Shown here piece after piece: positions 45,158 through 56,389 of a DNA stretch of 64,000 nucleotides. The stretch spans positions 230,745,348-230,809,347 of the forward strand of contig OY821518.1 in NCBI GenBank assembly GCA_963682025.1. The letters run 5' to 3'. Positions within the stretch are counted from its first letter, which is position 1. Each line of letters starts with the position of its first letter. The notes under the pieces are model-generated. The model had not been told where the DNA came from. It made no database searches and saw only the letters and a program-made list of their open reading frames with translations. Source of the stretch: Cordilura impudica. Lineage: Eukaryota; Arthropoda; Insecta; Diptera; Scathophagidae. The position numbers and the translations under genes were made by a program.

Positions 45158-47591
45158 CAGTCGAATCCGCTTAATTGAAAATGGCAAAATGCAGTGAGTT
45201 TGTTTCAATTATCCGAGTTTCTCAATAATGCGAAGTCCGGATAATTGATATATGTTTCATTTAACCGAAGTTCGGTTAATTGAAAAGTGTTTCAATTAAG
45301 CGATCTGAAATTCAAATTGCTTTACTTTATGTATAAATCTCTTTACATTGAAAATCAAATTCAGTTTATTGATTTAAAAATTATAAAACGTAAAAAAAAT
45401 TTTATTCAATTCATCACAAAAAAATATATATGTATTTCTAAACTATAAATACATTAATTAAAATTATAGGTTTAGTCTTTTCGTTTCATTGATATGTTTT
45501 TTTTAATGTGTTTTACACATTATTTTAAAAGCTTAAACATATAAAAACAAAAAGGATTTTTTTCAATTCAGAACAAAAAATGATAAATACATTTGTTAAC
45601 TATAAATACATTCTTTTAAATTAAATGTTTAATCTAAAATAATCTTTAATTTTCGTTTGGTTTAAATTTTTTAGGTTTGCTTTGTACATTATTTCTTCAA
45701 GGTCTTGTAATTTACTTAAAGCACTAGAATTTTTAATGAAATAACCTTTTAAATTATTGATGGACTCTAGAGCTTCTTTAATTGTAGGTTTTGCAGGCTT
45801 TATAATATCTTCGTCACTGCTTTCTTCTATTTCGTCCACATTTTGGAAGCTTGACACTTGTTCAATAATGTCCTCGTCAGTAAATTCTGCGAAGCAATCC
45901 ACGTTTTCATCAATGTCAATAAGTTGGTCAATTTCTTCTCCTAAAGCTTCATAAAGTGCATCTATTTCATCAGCCGTATTTATTTCAATACCAGGAATAA
46001 ATCCAGCTTTTTTGAAACAGTTGGAAATAGTTTCTGCCGTCACATTATCCCATGCCAATTTCACCAACTTCAGCGCCTCCAGCAAATCAATTTTTTTTTG
46101 CAAATTGTTCCCAAGAATCTCCACATTCTAAATGCATAAGTTGTTTTGCCCAATGCTCTTCCGGTATTGACATTTAAAAGATCGAATGATCCAAAAATAC
46201 AAACTTTAAATTCTCCAAAATATTACCATCAGCTACTTTATGACAGGCTGCATTCCACAAAAAGGAGCACTTTCTTCCCAATAGCTTTAAACTTGGAGCC
46301 CAGCTCCTCCATTATTTTGGTCCATATATCGGAAGTCATCCATGCTTTGGCGTTAGCAAAATATTTCACAGGAATTGGGATCGATTTTTTAAAACAGCGT
46401 GGAGTTTTAGATTTCCCTATTGAGTAAATGAGCTTGTCAGTACCAGTGGAGTTTGTAACAAACAGTAGCGTAATTCGATCTTTGGCGAGTTTTTTCCAGA
46501 AATTTTTTCTGATTTATTAGCCAATGTTCCGGAAGGCAATGCTTTAGAAAATAAAGCTGACTCATCGACGTTGTATATTGCATCTGCTGGGTATTCTTCA
46601 AGGTAGGCAGGTAAGATATTTTGCGGCCAATCATTTGCTGACTCCGTATTGGGAGAACTTTTTTCACCGTGCACATTTTTAAATTGGATATTCTCCCTCT
46701 TCTTCCACCTTTCCAGCCACCCATTTTTTGGTACAAAGTCAGCATTGAGCTTTTCGGCAAAAAAAAAAAAAACAGACTTTTCCAGTAATAGAGGTCCAGT
46801 TAATGTGGCTTGTTTTGATCGCATTTGATTAAACCGCACAAGAAGAGCATTTTCAACTTCTTTGTTACAACTCTTTCTCATTCGTTTTTTAAATATTTTT
46901 GTTTTGATGAGCAATACCGGTAATGCTCTCCTTATCTTTTAAGATTCGAGAGAGTGTTGCTGCTACACTGGTATTGATCATAAATTTCCTTTTTGGTCAT
47001 TCCAGACTTTAATTTCTCTAAGATTTCTATATTTTTCTTAAAAGTAAGGCAAACGTACTTGTTTGCTGATCCCAAAAAAAACTTTATTCAATGTAAAAAA
47101 AATTCACAGAAACTCACTTAATTTGATGTTTACCTTTTTGGTCGACATTTTTTTCAAACATAAAAAGAATTGTAATTAGTTTCTTATGCACACACAAAAT
47201 ATCAGTGAATTTTTTCTAAACAACTAACAGCTGCTTTTTTTCTTTTTTGACACGCAGAATACGTGGCCGACACTAAATTAATATTTGTAGGCGTTGAATT
47301 TCAGCTCGTTTAAGTGTGAAATAAGTCAAACGTAAAACTAACGTTGCCAAAACGCAACGCATAGTTTTTTCATAATCATTATATTTTGTTAATTAAGCGG
47401 AGTTGATTTCAAAGAAATATGACTTTTTGGAAGTAGTTTTGTTTTCAATTAACCGATTTTTCGTTTAAGCGGAGTTTCAATCAAGCGGTGTAAAATGTGT
47501 CAAAAATTTAAAGAATTATTAGGTTCAAACATTTTCTTTCAATTAACCGGAGTTTTCAATTAAAAGGTTTGCAATTAAGCGGATTCGACTG
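45158..47591 (-). mobile_element. Tigger/pogo-type transposon, full length, decayed
   Basis: The 2,434-bp element is bounded by perfect TIRs starting CAGTCGAATCCGCTTAATTG, and by the TA target duplication (45,156-45,157 and 47,592-47,593). Both ends carry several additional copies of TTCAATTAA(C/G)CGG-like motifs (near 45,270, 45,293, 47,450, 47,480 and 47,540). These are presumably extra transposase-binding sites. The transposase is encoded on the minus strand in several broken pieces. TIRs, TA duplication and HTH plus DDE order are those of the Tc1/mariner superfamily's pogo branch. Confidence 0.9.
45621..47150 (-). pseudogene. Pogo-type transposase (broken)
   Basis: The minus strand shows, in order: a possible first coding piece MSTKKVNIK near 47,150; an N-terminal HTH (KNIEILEKLKSGMTKKEIYD near 47,010); the CENP-B-type HTH at 46,660-46,860 (ALLVRFNQMRSKQ, then KNGWLERWKKREN); the first catalytic Asp in YNVDESALFSKALP; a middle part; and the C-terminus WDNVTAETISNCFKKAGF plus an acidic tail to 45,621. 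The second Asp motif reads LLFVECS where the family has a DN(C/H) motif, so the active site is lost. Several frameshifts separate the pieces. Confidence 0.85.
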
Positions 47592-47754
47592 TATTAAAAT
47601 AAACAGTTTGCTTCATTGGAAGTAATCCAAGTATCAACCACCACTAGTTGCGTAATAGTTAGATATAAGTGGATAAAATTAGTTGAGTTGCCGGCAGGGA
47701 AGCTTCAAATAATAAACTAAGCAATGCTGTGTTTATTAAAAATGTGTTGAATTG

Positions 47755-47890
47755 TGAATTGGCTAAAATTGATTAGCATGCCTTTAGGCTCCTATAAAAT
47801 TATAAAATATTTCGAGAGGTGGGCTCTGCTAGTATTTTATCAAATATTTAAAGTTTTTACTTCAAGTTTACCGTTACTTTTTCTTGCAAG
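47755..47890 (+). repeat. Dispersed repeat F, copy 1
   Basis: GGCTAAAATTGATTAGCATG then CCTTTAGGCTCCTATAAAAT and TTTACCGTTA recur at 55,840-55,950 in the same orientation with moderate divergence. Non-coding. Type unknown. Confidence 0.5.
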
Positions 47891-48590
47891 TGTACAACAA
47901 ATGACTTCTTCTCCTCTAAATTCATAATATGAAATGCAAAGACTAGCGTGCAGATACATTGTTTAATCAACAACAATGACTTTGTTATTTAAGATGTTGC
48001 CAATGTTATAAAACATGCGATGAATAATGACTGAATACTGTTGCTACCATATCTGTACCGGTACCTACCAACTGCAACTTTGTACTACACTATATTCATT
48101 GTTCGAGGAGATTGTACTCGTATATAGCTGAAGTGTAACATTTTAATTTTGAATTCATTAAAATGGTGTTACACTCATACAAACAGGCATTCAAAACTCA
48201 CTTGTCTGTGCAAGGCAAAGCTGTATGTTTTTGTTTCCATTCAACATTTATGCAATCATTCTTGTAGCTATACTTGTACATATCAACAAAAAAAAAGCGA
48301 TACCTAAACACACATTCAGCCAACTAAACAAGCAACCAAGTAACCAACCAGCTAAATACAAAACACATGTACAGTAAGGATACTTTTCTAAATAGCAGTT
48401 GTAGTTTTTATGTATTGCAAAGTTTGCAGTCGATTTTAAACTAACTTCACAATGAGCTAGCGTTTTCAAACTTTAAATATAGCTCAGAAAGGGAAGACAA
48501 TGCGAATTAGGGAAATTTTTGTTTTTGGTTCCTACCATACAAAGTAAATATTTATCATCCTATATTTGGTGTATTATCAAAGCACAAGTG
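47891..48590. other. AT-rich interval, nothing recognised
   Basis: No supported gene. A Cys-rich frame on the minus strand at 48,248-48,469 has no domain and sits in low-complexity DNA. Confidence 0.35.
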
Positions 48591-48599
48591 CTTTAAATA

Positions 48600-48835
48600 C
48601 CAATGTGAAGAGATTGACAAAATTGGAGCAGACCGGAGCAGTGAGCATGAACCTCCCGTACAAAATGCTTATTTTATATTATATATTTGAAGTAGTAGTA
48701 TTGTATGAGTCTTTAAACTTTGTGTGCGTCCATAATTTTTTAATGCAAGTAGTCGAATTAAAAATGGATAGGATCAGTTGGCGTGGCACCTATCAGGGGT
48801 GCTATGAGACCTTGAAACCCATGAATTATGTTGGT
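48600..48835 (-). repeat. Repeat E fragment, locus 2
   Basis: Degenerate, reverse-oriented unit of repeat E: TAAAAATGGATAGGATCAGT, TTGGCGTGGCACC, and TTGTGTGCGTCCATAATTTT. Compare 63,060-63,720. Too decayed to define ends. Confidence 0.4.
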
Positions 48836-49342
48836 ATGTACACAAAAAATTGATTATCAATTGTTTTAAAGTAATGCACAAGGTAAGTACTATATACATT
48901 ATCAAGTAAGGCAAATATATGTCACAGAGTGGTTGCCCTATTGTTTGCATTTTGAATTATTGATTATTTTGAGTATGGCAACACCAATGTCAGCTGTGTT
49001 ATGATACGAAGTTAGTCAAATATATGCAATGTACGAAATGAGTCGTTCCATGCTTGAACAACGTCGCGAAATATTAAAAATTTATTTCCAAAGTAGTGGA
49101 ATCTTCTACCGAAAGTGCAAGAAAATTACGTTTAAAATTCGGTAAAAAAAAGAAGGTTTTTCCAGGCAATATACTGGAAAGTTATTGGATACAACCACAA
49201 GTTGTCGCGCTCATACAGTGCGTACAAACGAAACCATTGCTGATGTTGCCCAGAGTGTGGAAGAACCAAGCATCTCATTTCGCCATCGTTGTCAGGAATT
49301 GAACATTTTACCCACTTCATTGATGCGAATTATGCATAAATA

Positions 49343-50602
49343 AAGGGTCCGCCAAATAACTTTTTTTTTTTTTTTTGAAAATGCTATAAAAAAAAAACTA
49401 CTGAATATTATCTCAAATTTCTTTTTTTATTTCAAAGCACAATCCTTCCGGTTAATAATGGAAAATAATTTCATTCAAATGGCTGCCTCGGCTGGCCATG
49501 CAGTAGCCTACACGATCGGTCCAATTTTTAAGCACATTATCGATTGTGTGCAGCTGTATTTCACTAATGGCTTCACGAATATTGTCCTTTAAAGCGTCAG
49601 TTGTCCCTGGCTTGTTGGCGTAACACTTATCTTTAAGGGCACACCACAAATAATAGTCTAACGGTGTCAAATCGCAACTCCGAGGTGGCCAAACGACATC
49701 AGCTCTGCGGCTGATAATGCGATCTTCAAAAACAGGGCGCAAAACATCGAGTGTAGCTTCGGCTGTGTGGCACGTAGCGCCGTCCTGTTGAAACCAAATG
49801 TTGCCAATATCCTCCTCTTCAATTTTTGTGAACAAAAATTCGTTCAACATGGCCCGATAACGATTGCCATTGACTGTAACGGCCACTCCTTGCTCATTTT
49901 CGAAGAAAAATGGCCCAATTATGCCTCTGGACCAAAATCCGCACCAAACAGTGACTCGTTTTGGGTGTATCGGCTTTTCAATGTATGCGTGCGGGTTTTC
50001 TGTGCCCCAAATGTGACAATTTTGCTTTTTTACATACCCGCCAAGATCAAAATGAGCTTCATCTGAAAAGATGATTTTTTTGGCAAAATCGGCATCTTCT
50101 GTAAGTCGATCGCAGGCCCACTTAGCGAAGCGAAAACGCATTGGATGGTCAGTTGGCTTCAACTCCTGAACCAATTAAACTTTGTATGGCGTCATACCAA
50201 GGTCTTTATGCAAAATTCGTCTCAATGACGCCTCCGAAATGTTCAATTCTGCCACAGCAGCAATATTCTCGGGTGTACGCACTGTTTTTGGCTTTTCACG
50301 CTTTGGTTTATCGATGAAGATGCCAGTTTCTTTCACTTTTTTCACAAGATAACGAACATACGAAGCTGACGGTGCTTTTCTTCCAAAATCCGTACGCAAT
50401 ATTCGCACACATTCTGCAACATTACCATGTTTTTCAAAGTAATGTCGCAATATTTCCCAGCATTGTTCAAGCGTATACACAACCATATTCGTTCAGCGGA
50501 AGGATAAAACTAATAATCTGTCAATTCAGACATGAGCTAAGTGTTAACATTCACGAAATAAGCACTAGTTGAAAAAAAAAAAACGTTAGATGGCGGACCC
50601 TT
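49343..50602 (-). mobile_element. DD41D (rosa-like) transposon inserted in a relative
   Basis: A 1,260-bp element with TIRs AAGGGTCCGCCA...TGGCGGACCCTT, flanked by TA on both sides (49,341-49,342 and 50,603-50,604), as expected for Tc1/mariner elements. The transposase fills most of the element on the minus strand. A 5'-truncated sister copy with the same 3' TIR lies at 58,060-58,682. Confidence 0.9.
49452..50486 (-). pseudogene. DD41D transposase with one in-frame stop
   Basis: From the ATG at 50,484-50,486 the frame covers about 344 codons with a single TAA at 50,175-50,177 (PYKV*LVQELK). The N-terminus has the HTH (QCWEILRHYFEKHGNVAECV) and a GIFIDKPKREKPKTVRTPEN linker. The AVAELNIS junction seems to lack some 15 residues that the 49.0-kb copy has there. 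Catalytic residues are IFSDEAHFDL, WFQQDGATCHT and CDLTPLDYYLW. I count 41 residues between the second and third Asp, which places it in the DD41D group typified by rosa. It is probably a young copy, defective by one nonsense change and perhaps the short deletion. Confidence 0.88.
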
Positions 50603-50790
50603 TATATCGGTATGACGCCATACAAAGTAATTGGGCTACGGAACGCTTGGAAGAAAATGAGCATTTTTACCGAAAAATCATCTTTTCTTATGAAACTAAT
50701 TTTCATCTCGATGGTTACGTCAACAAACAAAGTTGTCACATATGGAGCACAGAAAAACCACACACACACAGAAAAATTTTTTTAGGAATT

Positions 50791-51405
50791 CCATTAGCAA
50801 CAGTAAAATTTAATCGGGTAATAATAATTTTTATTTTAATTCATAAATATTTTCAAATGCAATAGATTTTTTTCGTTATCTAACATATAATAACGAAAAT
50901 TTATGTAAGCTCAATAGAAAAATTTGTTCCATTTACCAATAAAAATTTCCATGAAAATTATTAAGCTAATTTAATGAAGGGAACTAAATTAAACCTGTTA
51001 GTTATACTGGTAACATGACTCGTTCTTAAATATTGGTGATAACAACATCTAATTTTGTAAGCACAATATATTTTAAGCCGAAAATGTATTTACAAATATT
51101 GTAACAAATTATCGGTAAATATAGTAGAAACAAATTAGTAATTAGAATTATTTAATTTGGTAATAACAAAAGAAAACCAATCACTTAACTAAGTTTGGTG
51201 GATTTAACCGAAATTAAATTGCATGAATCTAATTCTATTGTAGGTACCAACAAATATAATGAAATAATAAGCCCAACCGAATAATTTAATTTATTTGTGA
51301 TTTTTGAAAAATTAAACATAAAAGAAGAATAATAAAAAAAGTTGTTTTGTTGAAAATTTCCATTTTCTCGGTAATTAATTGTTAAAAGTAGACAAGAATA
51401 TGTAT
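50791..51405. other. AT-rich interval, possible MITE
   Basis: It begins near ACACACACAGAAAAATTTTT at about 50,761 and holds CCCAACCGAATAATTTAATT near 51,272. These resemble the ends of the small MITE at 3,400-3,628. No target duplication was identified and no coding region is seen. Confidence 0.3.
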
Positions 51406-52026
51406 GTATAGCGGTTTATAAAAGTCAGTTTATCGTAATATTACTGGCTGCAGTGAGCTTGCCAAAATCATGCGCTCGGCCAACTTTCCAAATGGAATGA
51501 ACAAAATGATTATTAATCATCTGGAGAAGTAATTTTTAACCAGTGATGCTTCATAATGCGGCTGCCAAGCTCATGGCCATGGCAAGATGCTAAAGTTGAA
51601 TCTGCGCCAAGTTCGTAGTGCTATTTGTCGGTTCTCTGCTCGGGAAAGCCGACAAACTTTTTACCTCGGATATAGCTGATGGTTATGAGAAGGCTTTGGA
51701 AACAGCTTTAGACATTCTGCCAAAATTAGTTTGTCAATAAATTAAAGATTATACTGATGTTGCCCAAGTAAGGAATGCTTTACCGCCTCCATTATATCCA
51801 AACAATGGGGCCAAGATGGTAAGCTGCTCTCTCGCCAGATAAGGTAACCTTCAATGTTGACAACATCCGCGTATGCAAAATCTTGGGCAGTGGCTCATCC
51901 AAGTCTGAGAGTGCATGACATGGTTATTAAATCTTTTGTTGAAGGTGATGATTCTTTAGCTGAAGAGGCTAAGATTGCTATCTTCTCCTGCCCCTTTGAT
52001 ATTACATTACTTAAATGGAAACAGAC

Positions 52027-54126
52027 GTGTTCAAGATTGACGTGAGTACCTGCCACGATGGCCTGACCTCACGGTGCACTTAACACCGGGTGGAAAGTAT
52101 GCGTCCACCGGCGCCCTCGCAGCACAAGTACCAATTTGAGGCATGCATTTGGGCATGACCTCTCCCTTGGATGAGGAGCGGAGTACTATCTAAAACTCCT
52201 ACCGATCTATGGGTCACGGCAACCGGTTGCAATGCAACTCCACACCGAGCTTGCACTCTCCCCGCGATTTGGGTTTAAACCACAGCCACCACGATGCTCC
52301 CATAGGGGGCCGCACCACTGTCAGGCTGGAACTAAGTTCCAGGGGCTCCTGAAACCCGTGGTACCAGAATAAAGCCTCCGGTCAGGCTTCGTAGCCGAAG
52401 CTACTAAACCAGTTCGGGACTGGTGGCCCTAGACGACAAACATATAGACAATAAAAAGACAAGGACACAACACACCACTGAACAGCCGCATTCTGAAGGA
52501 GCATGTGCCTCCTCAGCAGCAGCACACAAAAGGACAACAATAAACATAGCTCCCTTGCGGAAGCTCGACAGACAACACATAAAACGACAGGAACAGATGA
52601 GCAGGAACAACTGGTAGCAGCAACAACAGCAATCAGTAGAAAGAGAGCCGAAGACGGTGCACCGTTGTGGAGGGACAGATACTGATGTATCAGCCCCCGC
52701 CAACAGTAATACTCATATCCAAAATCCAGGCACGACGATATGCACTACTGGAGCGACCACCCATTGGCAGTTAAGCACAACCACGGATGCCCGCATCAGA
52801 AACCACCTCCACTAACGTCCGGTTCTCCTGCGATTGAATACGCCCCTTACGTATTCACCTAAATTTCTAGCAGTCCGCCCGTCCTCTAATGCCCTATTAA
52901 AATCCCATCCTACCTCTGTTTCAAAAATCCCCATACTAACTAAGCTCCTAATATCACTATAAAGTGAACACCCGATCAAAACATGTACGCAGTCCTCCGG
53001 CCCTTGCCCACACCTACAGTCCGGCGTATCGGCCAGACCCCTCTTATGCAGAAAAGCATTCAAGGATCCATGCCCAGTCAGACTCAAGCCGAAGCCGAAG
53101 TCCGGGCGGTCTCTAACGAATGTCACGTCCTTTATGAATTCGTAGGTTGTTCGCCCCTTGTTACTATCCATCCAACGTGAATGCCATCTTGTAATAAGAT
53201 GCTCGTCCAGCAAGAGTTTCACCTGCCTCAAGTCTAAATCAGCGATTTCAGTCGAAGTTAACCAGTCATGCCCTGATAGTGGCAGTCCCTTCTTAACCTT
53301 GTCAACAATACCACGTCGTATCACCTCCAAGTCAAGGGGAGGTGCACCTAACAGAACTTGAAGAGCATCTGTCGAAACTGTGTGACAAACTGGCATGCAA
53401 GCCAGCATTGCAACTCTCTGACAAGACAAGATTCGTTTCTTGCCCATAGCAGACAGAGCGGTGCCGTACCATACAGACGAGCTGAACGTTGCGCAGGCAA
53501 CGAACAGATCACTATATATGGCACGGACAGCTCTCCTGCTAAGACCCCAGTCATTCCTAAGGATGCGTCTGATACCTCCCACAACAACCGTCAACTTTTC
53601 TCTTACGGCAGAGAAATGAGCTAAGAAATTCATCCTCTCACTAACGTGGGTACCTAAATACTTGACCTCAGTCACATATCTGTAGCTTACGTCTCCTGTC
53701 CGAATTACCGCTGGTCGCGCCTGCGATAAGCTGCCCTTAAGCAGCATCATCACTGTCTTTTCTCGTGATACTTCAACTCCAACACTGTTTCCCCACTCAT
53801 TGACTTCACGCATGGCCCCCTCACCGTTCCTCTCCAGTTCAGCACGAGACTGACCTTCGATTAAAATGAGCAAGTCAGCCGCGTAAGCACAGAGTTGGTG
53901 GGATGCTCTTAGGGACTTTAACAAGGGATCCATCATTAGATTCCATATAAATGGACCGCAGATGGACCCTTGCGGGCAGCCCCTAACAACCTCCCTTCAA
54001 ACAGTGTCACTAGCTCCTACCGCAAAAACTTTCCTACCACTAAAGTAGCTCCTCCATAAGGAAAGCTCCCTACAACCTACTGTCCGTAGTCTGTCAAGTA
54101 CTCTATCCCACGAGAGGTAATCAAAC
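52027..54126 (-). mobile_element. R1-type LINE, 5'-truncated, in the CCT8 pseudogene
   Basis: The ~2.1-kb insertion is flanked by imperfect 17-bp direct repeats (CTTAAATGGAAACAGAC at 52,010-52,026; CTTAAATGGAGACAAAG at 54,127-54,143), the target duplication of target-primed insertion. It starts (minus strand, 54,126) inside the RT palm, so it is 5'-truncated, and ends at 52,027 without an obvious poly-A tail. It is clearly richer in G+C than the surrounding DNA. Its first ~780 bp on the plus strand (52,027-52,811) are 3' untranslated sequence. Confidence 0.85.
52812..54120 (-). pseudogene. R1-type LINE RT C-terminal region
   Basis: The open part (53,936 to 52,812, about 374 codons) begins at MMDPLLKSL, follows an RGCPQGSICGPFIWN motif upstream of an in-frame TGA, and contains the catalytic box as CAYAADLLILIEG. 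The family has YADD, so the first Asp is replaced by Ala. Thumb and linker sequence follow (EVKYLGTHVSERMNFLAHF, VWYGTALSAMGKKRILSCQR). The C-terminal Cys/His motif CRCGQGPEDCVHVLIGC is typical of the R1/LOA side of LINEs. Apart from the YAAD change and the upstream stop the frame is long and intact, so it is a fairly recent truncated copy. Confidence 0.85.
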
Positions 54127-54720
54127 CTTAAATGGAGACAAAGGGTAACATCTTGATTGAATCCGCTGATGAATTAATAAATTTCTCGACTGTTGAGGAG
54201 AATTTGCTGTCAAAATGGCGCTAAAGTTTTGTTTGACGGTGGCAAAGTTTGAGATATAATTTTACATTTCCTTAACAAATATTACTTAATGGCCGCGATG
54301 CCACCGATAATTAATTGAACGATGTTGAACGATGACGCTGTCAATGACTTCAAAGGTTTGTCACGTGACGTCCGTTATACGGATGTAGCTGATGCTACTG
54401 AAGTTGAATTGGCGATAGAAATTGCTGCTTTTGCCGATACCTGACACTTTAAAACTTTAGCTGACAATTCGGGTGTCAGTAGTACTGAAATAGCCAACCA
54501 GATATATTTCGCTCATATAGAGGGTCTGGTAAAAATATTGGTCCAAATATTGAAGCTGAAAAGCTCAAAACTATTGATGTCACCACCATTAAGGTGTTCG
54601 TTCACTTTCAATCAAAATACTGGACTATGAAATATGCTGTTAGTGTTGGCAACACAATCTTGAAGGTTGATCAAATTGTTGTGGCGCACGTGTTTTAGTG
54701 GTTTTAGTGATGATGAAAGT

Positions 54721-54985
54721 TTAATTAGATACTTCTACATCTATAAAAAATCATTCGGCATTTTCGTACTAAGATCATTTTCTAAGGTTTCTCATATTTC
54801 CTAAAACATAATTTTTCTTCTCCTATCGTCTCCAACTCTAACGCATACATACATACACACGTATTAATCCTTAATTTATAGCTATAAAAGGAATAAATTT
54901 TATATAAAAGTATTTTAAAGTGTGGTTATAATTACTATAGTTATACATTGGGCTACCCCAATAAATGGCTGTAACCACCAGTAAA
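54721..54985. other. 3' flank of the CCT8 pseudogene
   Basis: AT-rich sequence containing an AATAAA at about 54,890 that may derive from the CCT8 transcript 3' untranslated region. Nothing else recognised. Confidence 0.35.
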
Positions 54986-54989
54986 GAAA

Positions 54990-55445
54990 ATCTTCCATTG
55001 TATGAACTAAATTTACCCTAAACTTCGTACGTTAATTTCGATAATATTATTTAGTAATCACTACAGAATAATGTGATAGTTCGTTGTACTATCAAAATTC
55101 GGTTGGCAACAAATTCAGTTGCCGCAACAAATCCATTTTCTATGCGCATGACTGCTGAAAAGCCAAACCTAAATAATGCACTTTTTGTTGTGGTTTTTGG
55201 ACCGGGGGTATCATTGGACTATTATTCTTCGAAGATGCAGAAGGCAAGGCGTTACAGTGGACAGTGGCGCCCCCTTTTCGAAATTATGAATCTGGACAAC
55301 ATATGTTTTCAATAGGATGGCGCGCCTTGGCAATTTCGAAAATCACGTTATTAGCCGATTTGACGATGTTCACTGGGGAGTGCTGTTAAGGATGAGTGGT
55401 ACTCTAATCACCCAGCGTCGATTGAACAACTCAAAAAATAATTAG
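54990..55445 (+). pseudogene. Degenerate DD41D-like transposase fragment with MITE end
   Basis: Fragments in shifting frames read LFFEDAEGKAL (compare FFFENEQGVAV in the 49.5-kb element), NLDNICFQ*DGA (compare NIWFQQDGAT) and VISRFDDVHW (compare RIISRRADVVW). The order fits a badly decayed relative of the DD41D transposases. At 55,096-55,150 the block TTCGGTTGGCAACAAATTCA resembles the right end of the small MITE at 3,400-3,628, so a copy of that MITE may sit here. Confidence 0.5.
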
Positions 55446-56385
55446 TGCAGTCGTCGTTAAAATACAACTCCATAATGTCGAAAATATACTCACAAAATAT
55501 TTTGAATACCGATACAATTAAATAAAAACAACTTGAATTTTACAAGACATAAAAATTAGACCAAAGATTAAGATAAGACACAATACTAAAATATCTATAA
55601 TATTAATAGGCAAGACGATTTCTTGTGACATATTTTATACTTTCAATTAAAACCCGATTTTGAGAAAAAATATACCATTTGGAAGGTATTTCTTTGCAGA
55701 TTTTCACCATATTTACAGATGTGCACAATCTGGTACATTTCTTTTTTTTAGTAAAATTCATTTAATGTTGCTACTAACACAATCATAAAACACATATTTA
55801 AGCTTAAAATAAAATATTATACAAGGCTGTGTGTGTGGCTAAAATCGATTAGCATACCTTTAGGCTCTTATAAAATTATTCATGAATGAAAAAATGAAAT
55901 TTCTGCTAGTTTTTCATTAATATATTTACCGTTATATTTTATTGAGCTCTTAAAACAGCCAGAATTAGAATCTTAGTTACGGAAATAGTTTAAAAACAAT
56001 CGTAAAATGGTCAAGTGCGATTAAATAAAGAATGTTAGGTGTATAACTACATATATGGGTGTGTATGTGTGTGTATATGTATAAAATATTTCCGTATATA
56101 ACAGTTTTTGATTTATTTGTTAGATTGCGTGATAGATGCCGTTCCATTTTGTAGCTCCTATTGTGATGCATTTCACACTTTATTATGCTTACGTCATCCA
56201 GAATGTGTTGTTGTTAAACACCAGCAGTACCAACAAGTGACATACATAGACATGATGGTATACTTCGTATTATTATACGAGAGCGGTCCCAGAACAACCC
56301 GACCTGACAAAGAAAACACAACAAATTTAGGAAAATTTTTCTTTATTTCTAAGTATAGTTAGAACTGTCTAGCTCCTTAAAATTG
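55446..56385. other. AT-rich interval with repeat F copy 2
   Basis: Repeat F (see 47,755-47,890) lies at about 55,838-55,950. A TGTGTATGTGTGTGTATATG tract lies at 56,060. No other supported feature. A frame at 56,108-56,362 has no domain. Confidence 0.45.
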
Positions 56386-56389
56386 TTGT

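Larger units (their letters stand above)
49030..50790 (+). pseudogene. Host DD41D-like transposase remnant (interrupted)
   Basis: Coding relics on the plus strand run up to 49,340 (HTVRTNETIADVAQ, then SISFRHRCQELNILPTSLMR) and resume at 50,605 (ATERLEENEHFYRKIIFSYE, NFHLDGYVNKQSCHIWSTEK). They belong to one transposase related to, but distinct from, the copy inserted within it in the opposite direction. The interruption falls just after an MRIMHK motif. Beyond 50,780 the catalytic half is missing. Confidence 0.75.
51410..54720 (+). pseudogene. CCT8: CCT8 (TCP-1 theta) processed pseudogene, split by a LINE
   Basis: Two blocks, 51,410-52,026 and 54,127-54,720, read as one intronless, mutated copy of the chaperonin subunit CCT-theta. 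First block: NGMNKMIINHLEK, then ISD/ADGYEKALETALDILPK, NVDNIRVCKILGSG, VEGDDSLAEEAKIAIFSCPF. Second block: METKGNILIESADELINFS, GGKV, HFLNKY, then DATEVELAIEIAAFADT, LADNSGVSSTEIANQIYFAH, and VGNTILKVDQIV near the C-terminus. Part of the middle (apical domain) is deleted, and stops and frameshifts are frequent. AATAAA follows at about 54,890. CCT8 itself folds actin and tubulin; this copy cannot. Probably a LINE-mediated retrocopy. Confidence 0.85.

Noticed and set aside
45757..45954. Ser/Ile-rich plus-strand frame and the 46,146-46,427 frame
   Set aside because: Both are antisense to the pogo transposase read on the minus strand.
52404..52703. Cys-rich 99-codon frame on the minus strand and overlapping plus-strand frames
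   Set aside because: It lies in the GC-rich 3' untranslated part of the R1-type LINE. Overlapping frames on both strands are expected from base composition, and no domain is recognised.
53158..53624. Plus-strand frames of 65-88 codons
   Set aside because: They are antisense to the LINE RT region, whose minus-strand protein is clearly real.
56108..56362. 84-codon frame with YCDAFHTLLCLRHPE
   Set aside because: No family recognised, no conserved neighbour, and it lies in a repeat-rich interval. It is not better than chance for this length.
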